Shown piece by piece: positions 33,044-39,690 of a DNA stretch of 39,690 nucleotides (position 1 is its first letter; each line of letters opens with the position of its first letter). The notes under the pieces are model-generated. The model was not told where the DNA came from. It saw only the letters and a program-made list of their open reading frames with translations, and ran no database searches. The translations under genes and the position numbers were made by a program. The stretch covers positions 1 to 39,690 of the forward strand of contig JACQNH010000005.1 of assembly GCA_016203175.1 (NCBI GenBank), read 5' to 3'. The DNA is from Candidatus Woesearchaeota archaeon (GTDB lineage Archaea; Nanobdellota; Nanobdellia; SCGC-AAA011-G17; JACQNH01).

Positions 33044-34135
33044 ATGGTAACTAAAAAATTAGATCAAAAACCAATAATAGTTCATACAGCAAGGTCTAAA
33101 CACACAAGATTATTAGCAGCTTTATCAATAATCTTGTTATTAATTATAGCAATATTAACATTAGTTTTTCTAAATGTAAATAAAAAAATAGATTCAATAA
33201 ATATAAATGGTGAAACAGAATATATAGATATAGTAAAAAACGTTCGTGATTCTGTAGTCTCAATAAGAACAGAAAAATCAGCAGCCTCAGGGGTTATAAT
33301 AAATAAAAACGGTCTTGTCTTAACTAATTATCATGTAATCTCAGAATTAAAAAAAGATGAAAAAATTCAAGTATTGTTAACAGATAAAAGAATCTACACC
33401 GCACAAATAATTGGAGCAGATGATAAAGCAGACGTCGCAATATTAAAAATTAACACAACAGACCTACCATCTATAAAATTAGGAGACAGCGATAATGTAA
33501 AAGTAGGAGAAAAAGTTATTGCTATAGGAAATCCATTTGGCTTTGATTCAACTGTAACAACAGGAATAGTAAGTGCATTGCATAGAGACAGAGGTCCAAC
33601 AGAATACAAAGATTTTATCCAAACAGATGCCTCAATTAATCCAGGAAATTCAGGTGGCCCTTTAATAAACCTAAAAGGCGAATTAATTGGAATTAACACA
33701 TTTATTATTGGTGGTGAAAAATTCTCAGGTTTAGGATTTGCAATTCCAATAAATTTAGTTAAAAGAATTACAGATCAAATATTAACAAAAGGAAAAGTGA
33801 TAAGGGCTTTTATAGGTATAATAGTCCAGGATATTTTAGAATTAGACAAAGAGGGTGATGGAAGAATTTTAGAAGGTGCAAAAGTAATTTTAGTAAGCAA
33901 CAATACCCCAGCAGCAAAAGCAGGATTAAAAACAGGAGACATAATAAAAGAGATTAACAGTATTAAAGTAAAATCTTCAAATCAATTGAGAAATTACGTT
34001 GCCTGGATCCCAATAGGTGAAGAAATTAAATTAAAAATACTAAGAGAGAATGAAACATTAAGCATCCCTTTAATTGTAGAAGAAAAATCAGAAGAAGAAA
34101 TTTCAATAACAATTACCAATGAAACCACCAAATAA
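33044..34135 (+). CDS. htrA: HtrA/DegP-like membrane-anchored serine protease
   Basis: 363 aa: short cytoplasmic part, one membrane helix (about 22-44), then an S1C trypsin-like domain with His97 (NYHVI), Asp130 (KADVAI) and Ser203 (NPGNSGGP), followed by one PDZ domain (about 265-345, with AAKAGLKTGDIIKEIN). The active site faces outside; such proteases degrade misfolded envelope proteins. 363 aa with one PDZ is normal. Divergent neighbour is a wHTH regulator. Confidence 0.92.
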   Translation: MVTKKLDQKPIIVHTARSKHTRLLAALSIILLLIIAILTLVFLNVNKKIDSININGETEYIDIVKNVRDSVVSIRTEKSAASGVIINKNGLVLTNYHVISELKKDEKIQVLLTDKRIYTAQIIGADDKADVAILKINTTDLPSIKLGDSDNVKVGEKVIAIGNPFGFDSTVTTGIVSALHRDRGPTEYKDFIQTDASINPGNSGGPLINLKGELIGINTFIIGGEKFSGLGFAIPINLVKRITDQILTKGKVIRAFIGIIVQDILELDKEGDGRILEGAKVILVSNNTPAAKAGLKTGDIIKEINSIKVKSSNQLRNYVAWIPIGEEIKLKILRENETLSIPLIVEEKSEEEISITITNETTK

Positions 34136-34183
34136 TTACCCTACTTCATAAATGCTTAAATACTGCTTTAAAATCTTAACCTT

Positions 34184-34540
34184 ATGGCAGTTTTAATCAC
34201 TTCAATATCAACAGGAAAAGGAACATGGACAGAAGTCTCCAAGCTTATAGAAATAGAAAAATGGAGTAAAGTTATTTTAATTGGAAATTCTTTCGCAAAA
34301 GACAATTTCAGAATGAATCAAAATTCAGAATTTGTAGAAATAGACCCTAATAAACTAATAAAAGAAATTAAAAATACAATAATAGAAAAACTAAAAGGCA
34401 AAATTGAAGACCCAGAAGTTGTTTTAAATATTGTTTCAGGAACAGGCAAAGAACATATGGCGACTATTTCAGCATTATTATCATTAGGCCTAGGGATAAG
34501 GTTCGTTAATGTTAGTCCTGAAGGCATAGAAGAATTATAA
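34184..34540 (+). CDS. CARF-like Rossmann mini-protein
   Basis: 118 aa. It opens with VLITSISTGKGTWTEV and KVILIGNSF, and near the end reads VVLNIVSGTGKEHMATISALL then GIRFVNV. This start and the Gly-Thr-Gly-Lys helix cap resemble CARF-type Rossmann domains, which bind cyclic oligoadenylate in CRISPR-linked effectors. There is no effector domain and no CRISPR locus in the window. A TATA-like CTTAAATA is about 27 bp upstream. It lies 49 bp before the Orc1/Cdc6 gene. The fold is a guess. Confidence 0.5.
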   Translation: MAVLITSISTGKGTWTEVSKLIEIEKWSKVILIGNSFAKDNFRMNQNSEFVEIDPNKLIKEIKNTIIEKLKGKIEDPEVVLNIVSGTGKEHMATISALLSLGLGIRFVNVSPEGIEEL

Positions 34541-34589
34541 TCTCTCTACAATAGAAATTTATTAAAACTCATTAATTCTTTATAAAATA

Positions 34590-35633
34590 ATGCCAAACCT
34601 ATTTGATAACATAAACAATAAAAGTATCTTCATAGATCCAATAATATTAGATTTTGAATATCTACCTAAACTATTGCCTTTTAGAGAATCAGAACAGCAC
34701 CATATAGCAGACTGCATTAAACCTTTATTCAATAACTCATTAGGGAAAAATATTTTAGTAATAGGAAAACCAGGAATAGGAAAATCAGCAGCTTGTAAAT
34801 TTGTCTTAAGAGAACTAGAAGAAAAAGGTTTAGATGAAAAAATAATCCCATTATACATTAATTGCTGGAAAAATAATACAGAACATCAATTTTTATTAGA
34901 AATCTGTAACCAAATAGATTACAAATTCACTCATAACAAAACCTCTTTGGACTTATTAAAAACAATCTCAAAAATATTAAATAAAAAAGCAGTTGTAATT
35001 TGTTTAGACGAAGTTGATAAGTTAGCAGATTACTCAATAATTTATAATTTAATAGAGGACATCTTCAAAAAAACTTTAATATTTATAACAAATAAAACAT
35101 CTTTCCTGGCAGAATTAGATAAAAGAATCCATTCAAGACTAATCCCAGAAGTAATAAACTTTAAGCATTATAATTACGAAGAAACAAAAGAAATCTTAAA
35201 ACAAAGAATGGATCTTGCATTTAATAAAAATACATTTGAACAGGAAGCATTTGAAGAAATAGCAGCAAAAAGTGCTTATGAAAAAGATATTAGGCTAGGT
35301 TTAACATTGCTAAAAGAATCTGCAACTACAGCTGAACTTAAAAACAATTCTGTGGTAAAAAAAGAGCATGTTGTAGAAGCTATTAATAAATTGTTTCCAG
35401 AAAAGGAAAATTTGAAAGAAATAGAAAATAAAATAATATCCATGTTAAAAGAAAAAAAAGAATTAACAACTAAAGAAATATTAAACGAACTTAATGATAA
35501 AAAAATTAATTATCGGCAATTAACTGCTATAATCTCTAAAATGAAAGATAAAAAATTAATAACTACAAATATCATAACCAAAGGCAAATTTGGCAACATA
35601 CCTGTCCATTCCTTTGTTTCCACTGTTCTATAA
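34590..35633 (+). CDS. cdc6: Orc1/Cdc6 replication initiator
   Basis: 347 aa. AAA+ domain: Walker A GKPGIGKS (59-66), Walker B VICLDEVDKL (Asp140, Glu141), sensor 1 near FITNKTSF and an Arg-containing RIHSRLIP (about 181-188). The lid follows, then a C-terminal winged helix (about 270-347). It recognises archaeal origins and loads MCM. Slightly shorter than typical (about 380-410 aa). No obvious ORB repeat is seen next to it. The function is core chromosomal, not plasmid-specific by sequence alone. Confidence 0.9.
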   Translation: MPNLFDNINNKSIFIDPIILDFEYLPKLLPFRESEQHHIADCIKPLFNNSLGKNILVIGKPGIGKSAACKFVLRELEEKGLDEKIIPLYINCWKNNTEHQFLLEICNQIDYKFTHNKTSLDLLKTISKILNKKAVVICLDEVDKLADYSIIYNLIEDIFKKTLIFITNKTSFLAELDKRIHSRLIPEVINFKHYNYEETKEILKQRMDLAFNKNTFEQEAFEEIAAKSAYEKDIRLGLTLLKESATTAELKNNSVVKKEHVVEAINKLFPEKENLKEIENKIISMLKEKKELTTKEILNELNDKKINYRQLTAIISKMKDKKLITTNIITKGKFGNIPVHSFVSTVL

Positions 35634-35760
35634 AGGCCTTGACAATGTAATATTCATTTATACAGCTTGTAACACTAAAATTTAAAGGAATTTTTTGCAC
35701 TGTTGCACCGTTTTCTAAGACTCGCGTCAGGTATATATACTAAACTTCTTTTTTAACATA

Positions 35761-35767
35761 GGAGGTG
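35761..35767 (+). promoter_or_regulatory. Strong Shine-Dalgarno site
   Basis: GGAGGTG, 5 nt before the ATG at 35773, preceded by TATA-like GTATATATA (about 35732). Unlike the leaderless neighbours, this message has a leader, which supports the mini-gene as real. Confidence 0.6.
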
Positions 35768-35772
35768 TTAAA

Positions 35773-35904
35773 ATGAAATTATTGAAATTTTTATTTGAGG
35801 AAGAATACTTGGAGTGGAACGAATATCTAGATACAGTAAAGGAAAGATGCTTTTTTGCTGACAAGCATCTAATAAAACAAAGGGGGTGGGACTATGTACT
35901 ATGA
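35773..35904 (+). CDS. 43-aa mini-protein
   Basis: Perfect ribosome site and promoter. Acidic/aromatic N-terminal half (FEEEYLEWNEYLD) then a basic segment with one Cys and QRGWDYVL at the end. It overlaps the next mini-gene by 11 bp, so the two are coupled. No family recognised. Possibly a small antitoxin or regulator, given the toxin-like gene downstream. Confidence 0.5.
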   Translation: MKLLKFLFEEEYLEWNEYLDTVKERCFFADKHLIKQRGWDYVL

Positions 35905-36007
35905 TATCTATAATTTAAAGGCAAGAAAACAAATGCTAGAAGATGATGAAATTGATGCAGCAGAAGAAGGCTTTATGCAGGGATATATGTCTTGTGATGA
36001 AAAATAA
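35894..36007 (+). CDS. 37-aa mini-protein with AEEGFMQGY motif
   Basis: Starts within the previous gene, after a GGGGGTGG run. Ends with DAAEEGFMQGYMSCDEK. I recall an EEGFMxGY-type end from small proteins of several uncultivated archaea; this needs confirming. Probably a helical pair. Coupled to the preceding mini-gene and 19 bp before the PBECR2-like gene. Confidence 0.5.
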   Translation: MYYDIYNLKARKQMLEDDEIDAAEEGFMQGYMSCDEK

Positions 36008-36026
36008 CTAAACTCCTTCCGACGAA

Positions 36027-36320
36027 ATGACAAACTTGTTAGAGGTAATAGATAAAAGTAAAAGAATAATATTTCTTACTAGAGAAAGATACAAGCATAT
36101 CCTAAAACATCCAGAAATGCAAAATAAAATTCAAGAGATAATCGACACATTAGAAAACCCACTAAAGATTACTGACTATTGTTTAGAAAAAGAAATTAAA
36201 TACTATTATAGATATCACAAAGAAAGAAAATCAAAGGCAAAATATATGATAGTCATAGTTAAATATTTAAATGGAAAAGGGTTCATAATAACAGCGTATT
36301 TCACCGAGGCAATAAAATGA
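36027..36320 (+). CDS. PBECR2-like nuclease toxin candidate
   Basis: 97 aa with a small alpha/beta plan: IIFLTRERYKHILKHPEM, a middle helix, then YYYRYHKERKSKAKYMIVIVKYLNGKGFIITAYFTE, matching the BECR-fold (Barnase/EndoU/RelE-like) PBECR2 pattern. His17/His21 and several Arg/Lys could be catalytic. The gene overlaps the DUF2283 gene by ATGA, with the toxin-like gene first. RNase activity is inference. Confidence 0.65.
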   Translation: MTNLLEVIDKSKRIIFLTRERYKHILKHPEMQNKIQEIIDTLENPLKITDYCLEKEIKYYYRYHKERKSKAKYMIVIVKYLNGKGFIITAYFTEAIK

Positions 36321-36547
36321 AAGGAAACATGAATATCTATTACGACAAAGAGGCAGATTTTCTAGAGATAAATATAGGAGATTATACAGAAGGCTATTTT
36401 AGGGATTTAGGCGAAGGTATTTCAGAAAGAATAGATGAGAAAACTGGTAAGGTCACTGGTATAGCTATTATGAGCTTCAAAAAAAGAACAGAAAAATTAA
36501 AGGATTTAAAAATAGCATTGCCAATAAAGATCGAAATATTATCTTAA
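36317..36547 (+). CDS. DUF2283 antitoxin-like protein
   Basis: 76 aa with the DUF2283 signature MNIYYDKEADFLEINIGD and later GEGISERIDEKTGKVTGIAIM. DUF2283 proteins are often the antitoxin partner of small toxins such as BrnT or DUF4258 types. The start ATG overlaps the toxin stop; an ATG at 36329 after AAAGGAAAC is also possible. It ends 8 bp before the convergent TFB gene. Confidence 0.75.
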   Translation: MKGNMNIYYDKEADFLEINIGDYTEGYFRDLGEGISERIDEKTGKVTGIAIMSFKKRTEKLKDLKIALPIKIEILS

Positions 36548-36555
36548 AACTGCTT

Positions 36556-38115
36556 TTACTTCCCAGTCTTTTTCTTTAATTTATCTTTTAAATTTAATTT
36601 CTTCAATAATTCCTTATATCTATTTCTAATTGTTACTTCAGTAATTCCAGCTACATCAGCAACTTCCCTTTGAGTCCTTTTTTCATTGTTCATTAAAGCA
36701 GCAACATATAAACTTGCAGCAGCAATCCCTGTAGGACCTCTTCCACTAGTTAATTCTGCATCTTGAGCCTTTTCTAAAATCTCAACAGCAGTGCTTTGAG
36801 TTTCAGGACTTAATCTTAAATTAGAAGCAAATCTAGGTATAAAATCAACAGGGTTTGAAGGTAATATTCTCATTCCTAATTCTCTTGTTACAAATCTATA
36901 AGTCCTTCCAATTTCTTTCTTATCAATTCCAGAAGCTTCACTTAATTCATCTAATGTTCTTGGAACCTCATGTCTTCTGCAAGCAGCATATAAAGCACCA
37001 GCAACAACACTCTCCATACTTCTGCCTCTTACTAAACCCCTTTGAACTGCCATAGTATAAACCCTAGCAGATTCTTCCTCAACGCTCTTAGGTAATTTTA
37101 AAAAAGAAGCAACTCTTTTTAATTCAGCCAAAGCTAATTTTAAATTCCTTTCAATTGCAGTACTTATTCTATATTGCCATTTCCTTAATCTAAAAAATTT
37201 ATTTCTCTCTTTACTTCCTAATTGGTATATATCTGCCTTTTGACCAATATCAGTTCCTAAACCACGATCAAACTTAGTATTATGCAAGAAGATATTTCCT
37301 CTCCCACCTACAAAATTCTCATAGCCTGGAACTGTTAAATCATAAGCATAACCAGAAACAGACTTAACTTTTCTAATGCCCCTAACTCTTAAATACAAAA
37401 ATGGAGCTTTAGCTAATTTCAATAATTTGTTGTCATGGTACTTATTAGCAATTTTTACTGCAAGACCTCTTTTAATTCTAACCCTTTTTCCAAATTTCCA
37501 GTTTTTCTTATCCAAAATGTTAATTTCCCTTACATTTTCTATTAATGGAATCTCTTTAGGGGCTACTAAAAATTGTCCTTCTTTCAATTTATCTACTCTA
37601 ACACCAACTACCTGATTATCTTTAACAGTAAAAACACTGTGACTCCCTGTAACCCTAACCTTTTTTCCGCTTTCCAATAGTATCTCATAAACCTCATCAG
37701 CAGGATGTCTTGAAACCTCACTAATTTTCCTAAAATCTATATTATAATCTCCATCAAAAGACACACACTCAAAACCTTCAACAGGTACATATTCTATAAT
37801 TCCATCTTTCTTCAAATAGCTATTTTTTTCAGCCATTAACTCATCAACAAATTTACCAATTTTAACAATCTGTATTTTATTTTCACTTTTTATCACAACT
37901 GGCTCATCATAGTCTACAGAATAACTCATAGGAGCTCCAGTTCTTCTTCTTTTAGCAGCTTGATCAGAATCAAATTCAGTCCATTCTTGACCTAAATCAA
38001 CCATTCTTTCTTCAACTACTAAACCACAATCTCTACAGATCATTTCTCCACGATCCTTATTAAGAATTAAGTTTATGCTCCCGCATTCCGGACACTTTTT
38101 AATATAGCCTGCCAT
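36556..38115 (-). CDS. tfb: Transcription factor B (TFB) carrying an intein
   Basis: 519 codons. After splicing, a 305-residue TFB remains: zinc ribbon (Cys8, Cys11, Cys27, Cys30), B-reader/linker with RRRTGAPMSY, then two cyclin repeats and a helix-turn-helix ending KKKTGK. Residues 66-279 are an intein: the host reads GAPMSY then TKFDRGLGTDIG, joining exactly at the known TFB sequence. TFB bridges TBP-DNA and RNA polymerase. The ribosome site TTGGAGGC lies about 15 nt upstream of the ATG; two TATA-like elements at about 38176-38212 give a long leader. Confidence 0.95.
   Translation of the reverse strand: MAGYIKKCPECGSINLILNKDRGEMICRDCGLVVEERMVDLGQEWTEFDSDQAAKRRRTGAPMSYSVDYDEPVVIKSENKIQIVKIGKFVDELMAEKNSYLKKDGIIEYVPVEGFECVSFDGDYNIDFRKISEVSRHPADEVYEILLESGKKVRVTGSHSVFTVKDNQVVGVRVDKLKEGQFLVAPKEIPLIENVREINILDKKNWKFGKRVRIKRGLAVKIANKYHDNKLLKLAKAPFLYLRVRGIRKVKSVSGYAYDLTVPGYENFVGGRGNIFLHNTKFDRGLGTDIGQKADIYQLGSKERNKFFRLRKWQYRISTAIERNLKLALAELKRVASFLKLPKSVEEESARVYTMAVQRGLVRGRSMESVVAGALYAACRRHEVPRTLDELSEASGIDKKEIGRTYRFVTRELGMRILPSNPVDFIPRFASNLRLSPETQSTAVEILEKAQDAELTSGRGPTGIAAASLYVAALMNNEKRTQREVADVAGITEVTIRNRYKELLKKLNLKDKLKKKTGK
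37279..37920 (-). mobile_element. Mini-intein in TFB
   Basis: 214 residues. Ser66 is the first residue (SVDYDEPVV), block B has TGSHS (Thr156, His159), and the C-terminal block is YENFVGGRGNIFLHN with His278 and Asn279, followed by Thr280 as the +1 residue. All splicing residues are intact. No LAGLIDADG endonuclease motif is seen; a Lys-rich remnant of about 60 residues (from about 195) occupies the usual endonuclease place. It should splice but not home. Confidence 0.9.
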
Positions 38116-38271
38116 TTTAGTATAGCCTCCAAATAAAAGAACCTCATTTTTCTAAAAACCACCTTTTAACAACAACAATCTTTATATATTAAATGCTATT
38201 ACTTATATATAAAGCTTTCTATTGATAAAATTCGATAGTTTTAACCTTTTTTTCGACAAATTAAGAAGATT

Positions 38272-38658
38272 TTACTTACTTTCTATTAAAATAGCATTTA
38301 TAGCGCCTTCTTGACCCGGTCTGTTAGTAATTCTAGCTAAACCCATCTCAGTCTCTATAGTTGCCCCTTTTGTCATTATATTACGCCTAATATAGTTTTT
38401 ATTTGCGCTATTGTCTTTAACAGTTTTAATCTGTAATTTATGGAACTTTTTAGTCTTAGGATCATAAATATTAGCAGAATTATTGCTTAACAAATAAGCC
38501 TTGCTTCCAGCATTTCTAGTTCTAATCTTTACAATCTTTTTTTCTCCTAAAATTGTCAAAGCAGGATTTCTATGTACCTCTCTTTTTCTCTTTTCTCTAA
38601 ACCGATTATATTTCCCACCTGAAACTTTTCTTTTAGACCTAAATTTCCAAATTGCCAT
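38272..38658 (-). CDS. rps8e: Ribosomal protein S8e
   Basis: 128 aa with the archaeal/eukaryal S8e pattern AIWKFRSKRKVSGGKYNRFREKRK, KIRTRNAGSKA and RITNRPGQEGAINAIL. It is a small-subunit protein. I place the start at MAIWKF (38658), since the reverse-strand TATA (TTTTTAAATAAATA, BRE-like GAAGG before it) lies about 25-30 bp away; the frame from 38673 adds five unneeded residues. Confidence 0.95.
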   Translation of the reverse strand: MAIWKFRSKRKVSGGKYNRFREKRKREVHRNPALTILGEKKIVKIRTRNAGSKAYLLSNNSANIYDPKTKKFHKLQIKTVKDNSANKNYIRRNIMTKGATIETEMGLARITNRPGQEGAINAILIESK

Positions 38659-38756
38659 AAAAGGAATAAACAAAATATTTATTTAAAAACCTTCCTATAC
38701 CATTTTAAAAACAAAAAATACAAAACTTTAAAAACAAAGAAATAGTCTTTAAAACC

Positions 38757-38984
38757 ATGACAGAATTAGAACGTCCATTAGACGCATTAAACAGCTCAAG
38801 AAACAAAAGGGTTATCTTAGAGCTTAAAAATAATAAGCAGATTATAGGAACTCTAAAAGCCTTTGATGTACATATTAATACAGTTCTAACAGATGCAGAA
38901 GAGCATGAAAATGGACAATTAAAAAGAAAATTAGGCAATGTGTTTATACGTGGGGATACAATAATTCTAATTACATCACAATAA
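38757..38984 (+). CDS. LSm/Sm-like RNA-binding protein
   Basis: 75 aa with Sm1 (RVILELKNNKQIIGTLKAFD, about residues 18-37) and Sm2 (NVFIRGDTIILI, about 62-73). Forms a heptameric ring that binds U-rich RNA. Its stop codon sits inside the ribosome site of the L37e gene, the classic archaeal LSm-L37e pair. Confidence 0.93.
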   Translation: MTELERPLDALNSSRNKRVILELKNNKQIIGTLKAFDVHINTVLTDAEEHENGQLKRKLGNVFIRGDTIILITSQ

Positions 38985-38995
38985 GGAGTTGAAAT

Positions 38996-39178
38996 ATGAC
39001 TAAAGGTGGTCCTTCAATGGGTAGAAAAGCTTCTGCTAGACTACACTATAGATGCAGAAGATGTGGTAATTCTTCCTTTCATAAAAAAAGAGGAATTTGT
39101 TCATATTGTGGTTTTGGTGCTTCTTCTAAAATAAGAGAATATAGTTGGCAGAAAAAGAACTTCTTAAAAACAAAATAA
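38996..39178 (+). CDS. rpl37e: Ribosomal protein L37e
   Basis: 60 aa zinc protein with Cys20, Cys23, Cys35 and Cys38 (CRRC, CSYC), the C2C2 zinc finger of L37e, and a basic start. AAGGAG (38983-38988) is 7 nt before the ATG. It binds 23S rRNA. Second gene of the LSm-L37e operon. Confidence 0.95.
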   Translation: MTKGGPSMGRKASARLHYRCRRCGNSSFHKKRGICSYCGFGASSKIREYSWQKKNFLKTK

Positions 39179-39216
39179 ATACTTTTAAATAAATATAATT
39201 CTTTAAAACATTTCAT

Positions 39217-39312
39217 GCGGGAGTGCCGGAGCGGCCAAACGGATCTGGCTTAGGTTCAATGAAGAAACCAGATGGCTTAGTGCCTACTAAGGTTCAAATC
39301 CTTACTCCCGCA
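39217..39312 (+). tRNA. tRNA-Leu (anticodon TAG) with a 12-nt intron
   Basis: Acceptor GCGGGAG (39217-39223) pairs with CTCCCGC (39305-39311), discriminator A at 39312, no CCA. D-stem CCG/CGG; anticodon stem TCTGG (39244-39248)/CCAGA (39268-39272); class II variable arm with GGC/GCC; T-stem TAAGG/CCTTA. The anticodon TAG is at 39251-39253. The loop is 19 nt, and removing 39255-39266 leaves CTTAGGA. A TATA-like TTTAAATA precedes at about 39185-39192. Confidence 0.92.
39255..39266 (+). other. tRNA-Leu intron, relaxed splice motif
   Basis: TTCAATGAAGAA at position 37/38. CTT of the loop pairs with AAG (39262-39264), but the fourth pair would be A-G, so the bulge-helix-bulge is imperfect compared with tRNA-Arg. 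The 3' bulge AAA is identical. Removing the intron gives a normal 7-nt loop. Confidence 0.75.
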
Positions 39313-39364
39313 AAATTTTCTATCGCTTCAATAAGTTTAAATAATATAAAATCAAATTCATTTT

Positions 39365-39592
39365 ATGCTTAAAAGAGATTTATTGATCATTATAATTCTC
39401 TTAATTAATATTTTTGTTAATGCACAACAAGAAATAACGATAGGCTTTGACGCAAATAAAAAACCAAAATTTGAAGGAGAAATCAGTGGGATAGAAATAA
39501 AGCAACAGGATCTAGACTATATTGTAGAAGCAGAAGGGGGAAAAATCGCTGTACTAGACTATAATACACTAGAGAGAACTTTGCAAAACTAA
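39365..39592 (+). CDS. Small secreted protein
   Basis: 75 aa with a signal peptide (MLKRDLLIIIILLINIFVNA, cleaved before QQE) and a mature chain of about 55 residues, rich in Glu/Lys/Ile, probably beta-rich, with no Cys or anchor. Its promoter follows tRNA-Leu (AAGTTTAAATAATATAAA at about 39332). No family recognised. Confidence 0.6.
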   Translation: MLKRDLLIIIILLINIFVNAQQEITIGFDANKKPKFEGEISGIEIKQQDLDYIVEAEGGKIAVLDYNTLERTLQN

Positions 39593-39632
39593 CCCAAAAT
39601 CTTGATTTTAATTCATAAAATTTATATTTATA

Positions 39633-39660
39633 ACCTCATTCTTAAAATAAAAAATGAGGT
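39633..39660. repeat. Inverted repeat overlapping a ribosome site
   Basis: ACCTCATT (39633-39640) and AATGAGGT (39653-39660) are perfect 8-bp complements around a 12-nt loop. The 3' arm contains part of the GAGGTGAT ribosome site of the next gene. It could mask that site in RNA, unless transcription starts inside the loop. Confidence 0.4.
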
Positions 39661-39667
39661 GATCTTT

Positions 39668-39690
39668 ATGGAAAATAAATTTTCTTTAAA
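39668..39690 (+). CDS. Start of an unidentified gene, cut by the window edge
   Basis: ATG followed by MENKFSL in an open frame to the window end, with GAGGTGAT (39656-39663) 4-5 nt upstream and a TATA-like TTTATATTTATA at about 39621-39632. Too short to identify. Confidence 0.5.

Noticed and set aside
35634..35772. Replication origin beside Orc1/Cdc6
   Set aside because: The spacer has only a short TTGCAC direct repeat (35695-35708) and no recognisable ORB or AT-rich unwinding set.
1..39690. CRISPR arrays, insertion sequences, rRNA genes
   Set aside because: No regularly spaced repeats, transposase motifs or rRNA-like sequence were seen.

Overview
The window is chromosomal DNA from a low-GC archaeon, most likely a DPANN lineage of the Woesearchaeota/Pacearchaeota type. 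The evidence is an archaeal information-processing gene set (TFE, TFB, an archaeal-type alanyl-tRNA synthetase, uL1-uL10-P1/L12, S8e, LSm-L37e, Orc1/Cdc6, Taw1/TYW1), TATA boxes about 25-30 bp before many start codons (leaderless style), tRNA genes without encoded CCA, and two tRNA genes with 12-nt introns at position 37/38. The genes are compact, with spacers usually under 150 bp and many 1-30 bp overlaps. Function calls come from reading motifs by eye; no database search was run.

Layout. 1-1661: hairpins, a 5'-short membrane desaturase, a 41-aa protein and a truncated-looking site-2 protease. 1663-5943: TFE (minus), a Pro-rich/coiled-coil pair, and an alanyl-tRNA synthetase lacking the usual C-terminal domain. 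6053-7273: intron-containing tRNA-Arg and tRNA-Cys, each followed within 8-12 nt by a protein gene (HEAT repeat; zinc-ribbon metallopeptidase). 7322-11765: two tandem surface/S-layer-like proteins (minus) and an orphan LivJ-like binding lipoprotein. 11826-17598: a radical SAM protein, a DUF5522-like mini-protein, a PAP2 phosphatase divergent from a CDP-alcohol phosphatidyltransferase-archaeosortase fusion, then TPR, DedA, COG1340-like coiled-coil and SRPBCC genes. 17650-20048: ribosomal stalk operon uL1-uL10-L12 (minus). 20157-27580: a HAD-like protein without its nucleophile, a three-gene secreted/Cys-rich operon, a VapBC pair and an 830-aa Cys-rich pilin-like surface protein. 27656-31569: Taw1, a metallophosphoesterase, small membrane or secreted proteins, and a DUF460 protein. 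31632-36547: a candidate small RNA, a wHTH+RelE pair, a wHTH regulator, an HtrA-type protease, a CARF-like mini-protein, Orc1/Cdc6, two mini-proteins and a PBECR2-like+DUF2283 pair. 36556-39690: TFB with a mini-intein, S8e, LSm-L37e, an intron-containing tRNA-Leu, a small secreted protein and the first codons of a further gene.

Themes. Much of the window serves the cell surface: S-layer-like proteins, Cys-rich ectodomains, lipoprotein-type signals, a membrane protease, and a predicted surface-anchoring enzyme in which a phospholipid-headgroup synthase is fused to an archaeosortase beside a lipid-phosphate phosphatase. That fusion is the most notable candidate system here. Three toxin-antitoxin-like pairs lie among core genes. 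No CRISPR array, insertion sequence, rRNA gene or convincing replication origin was seen.
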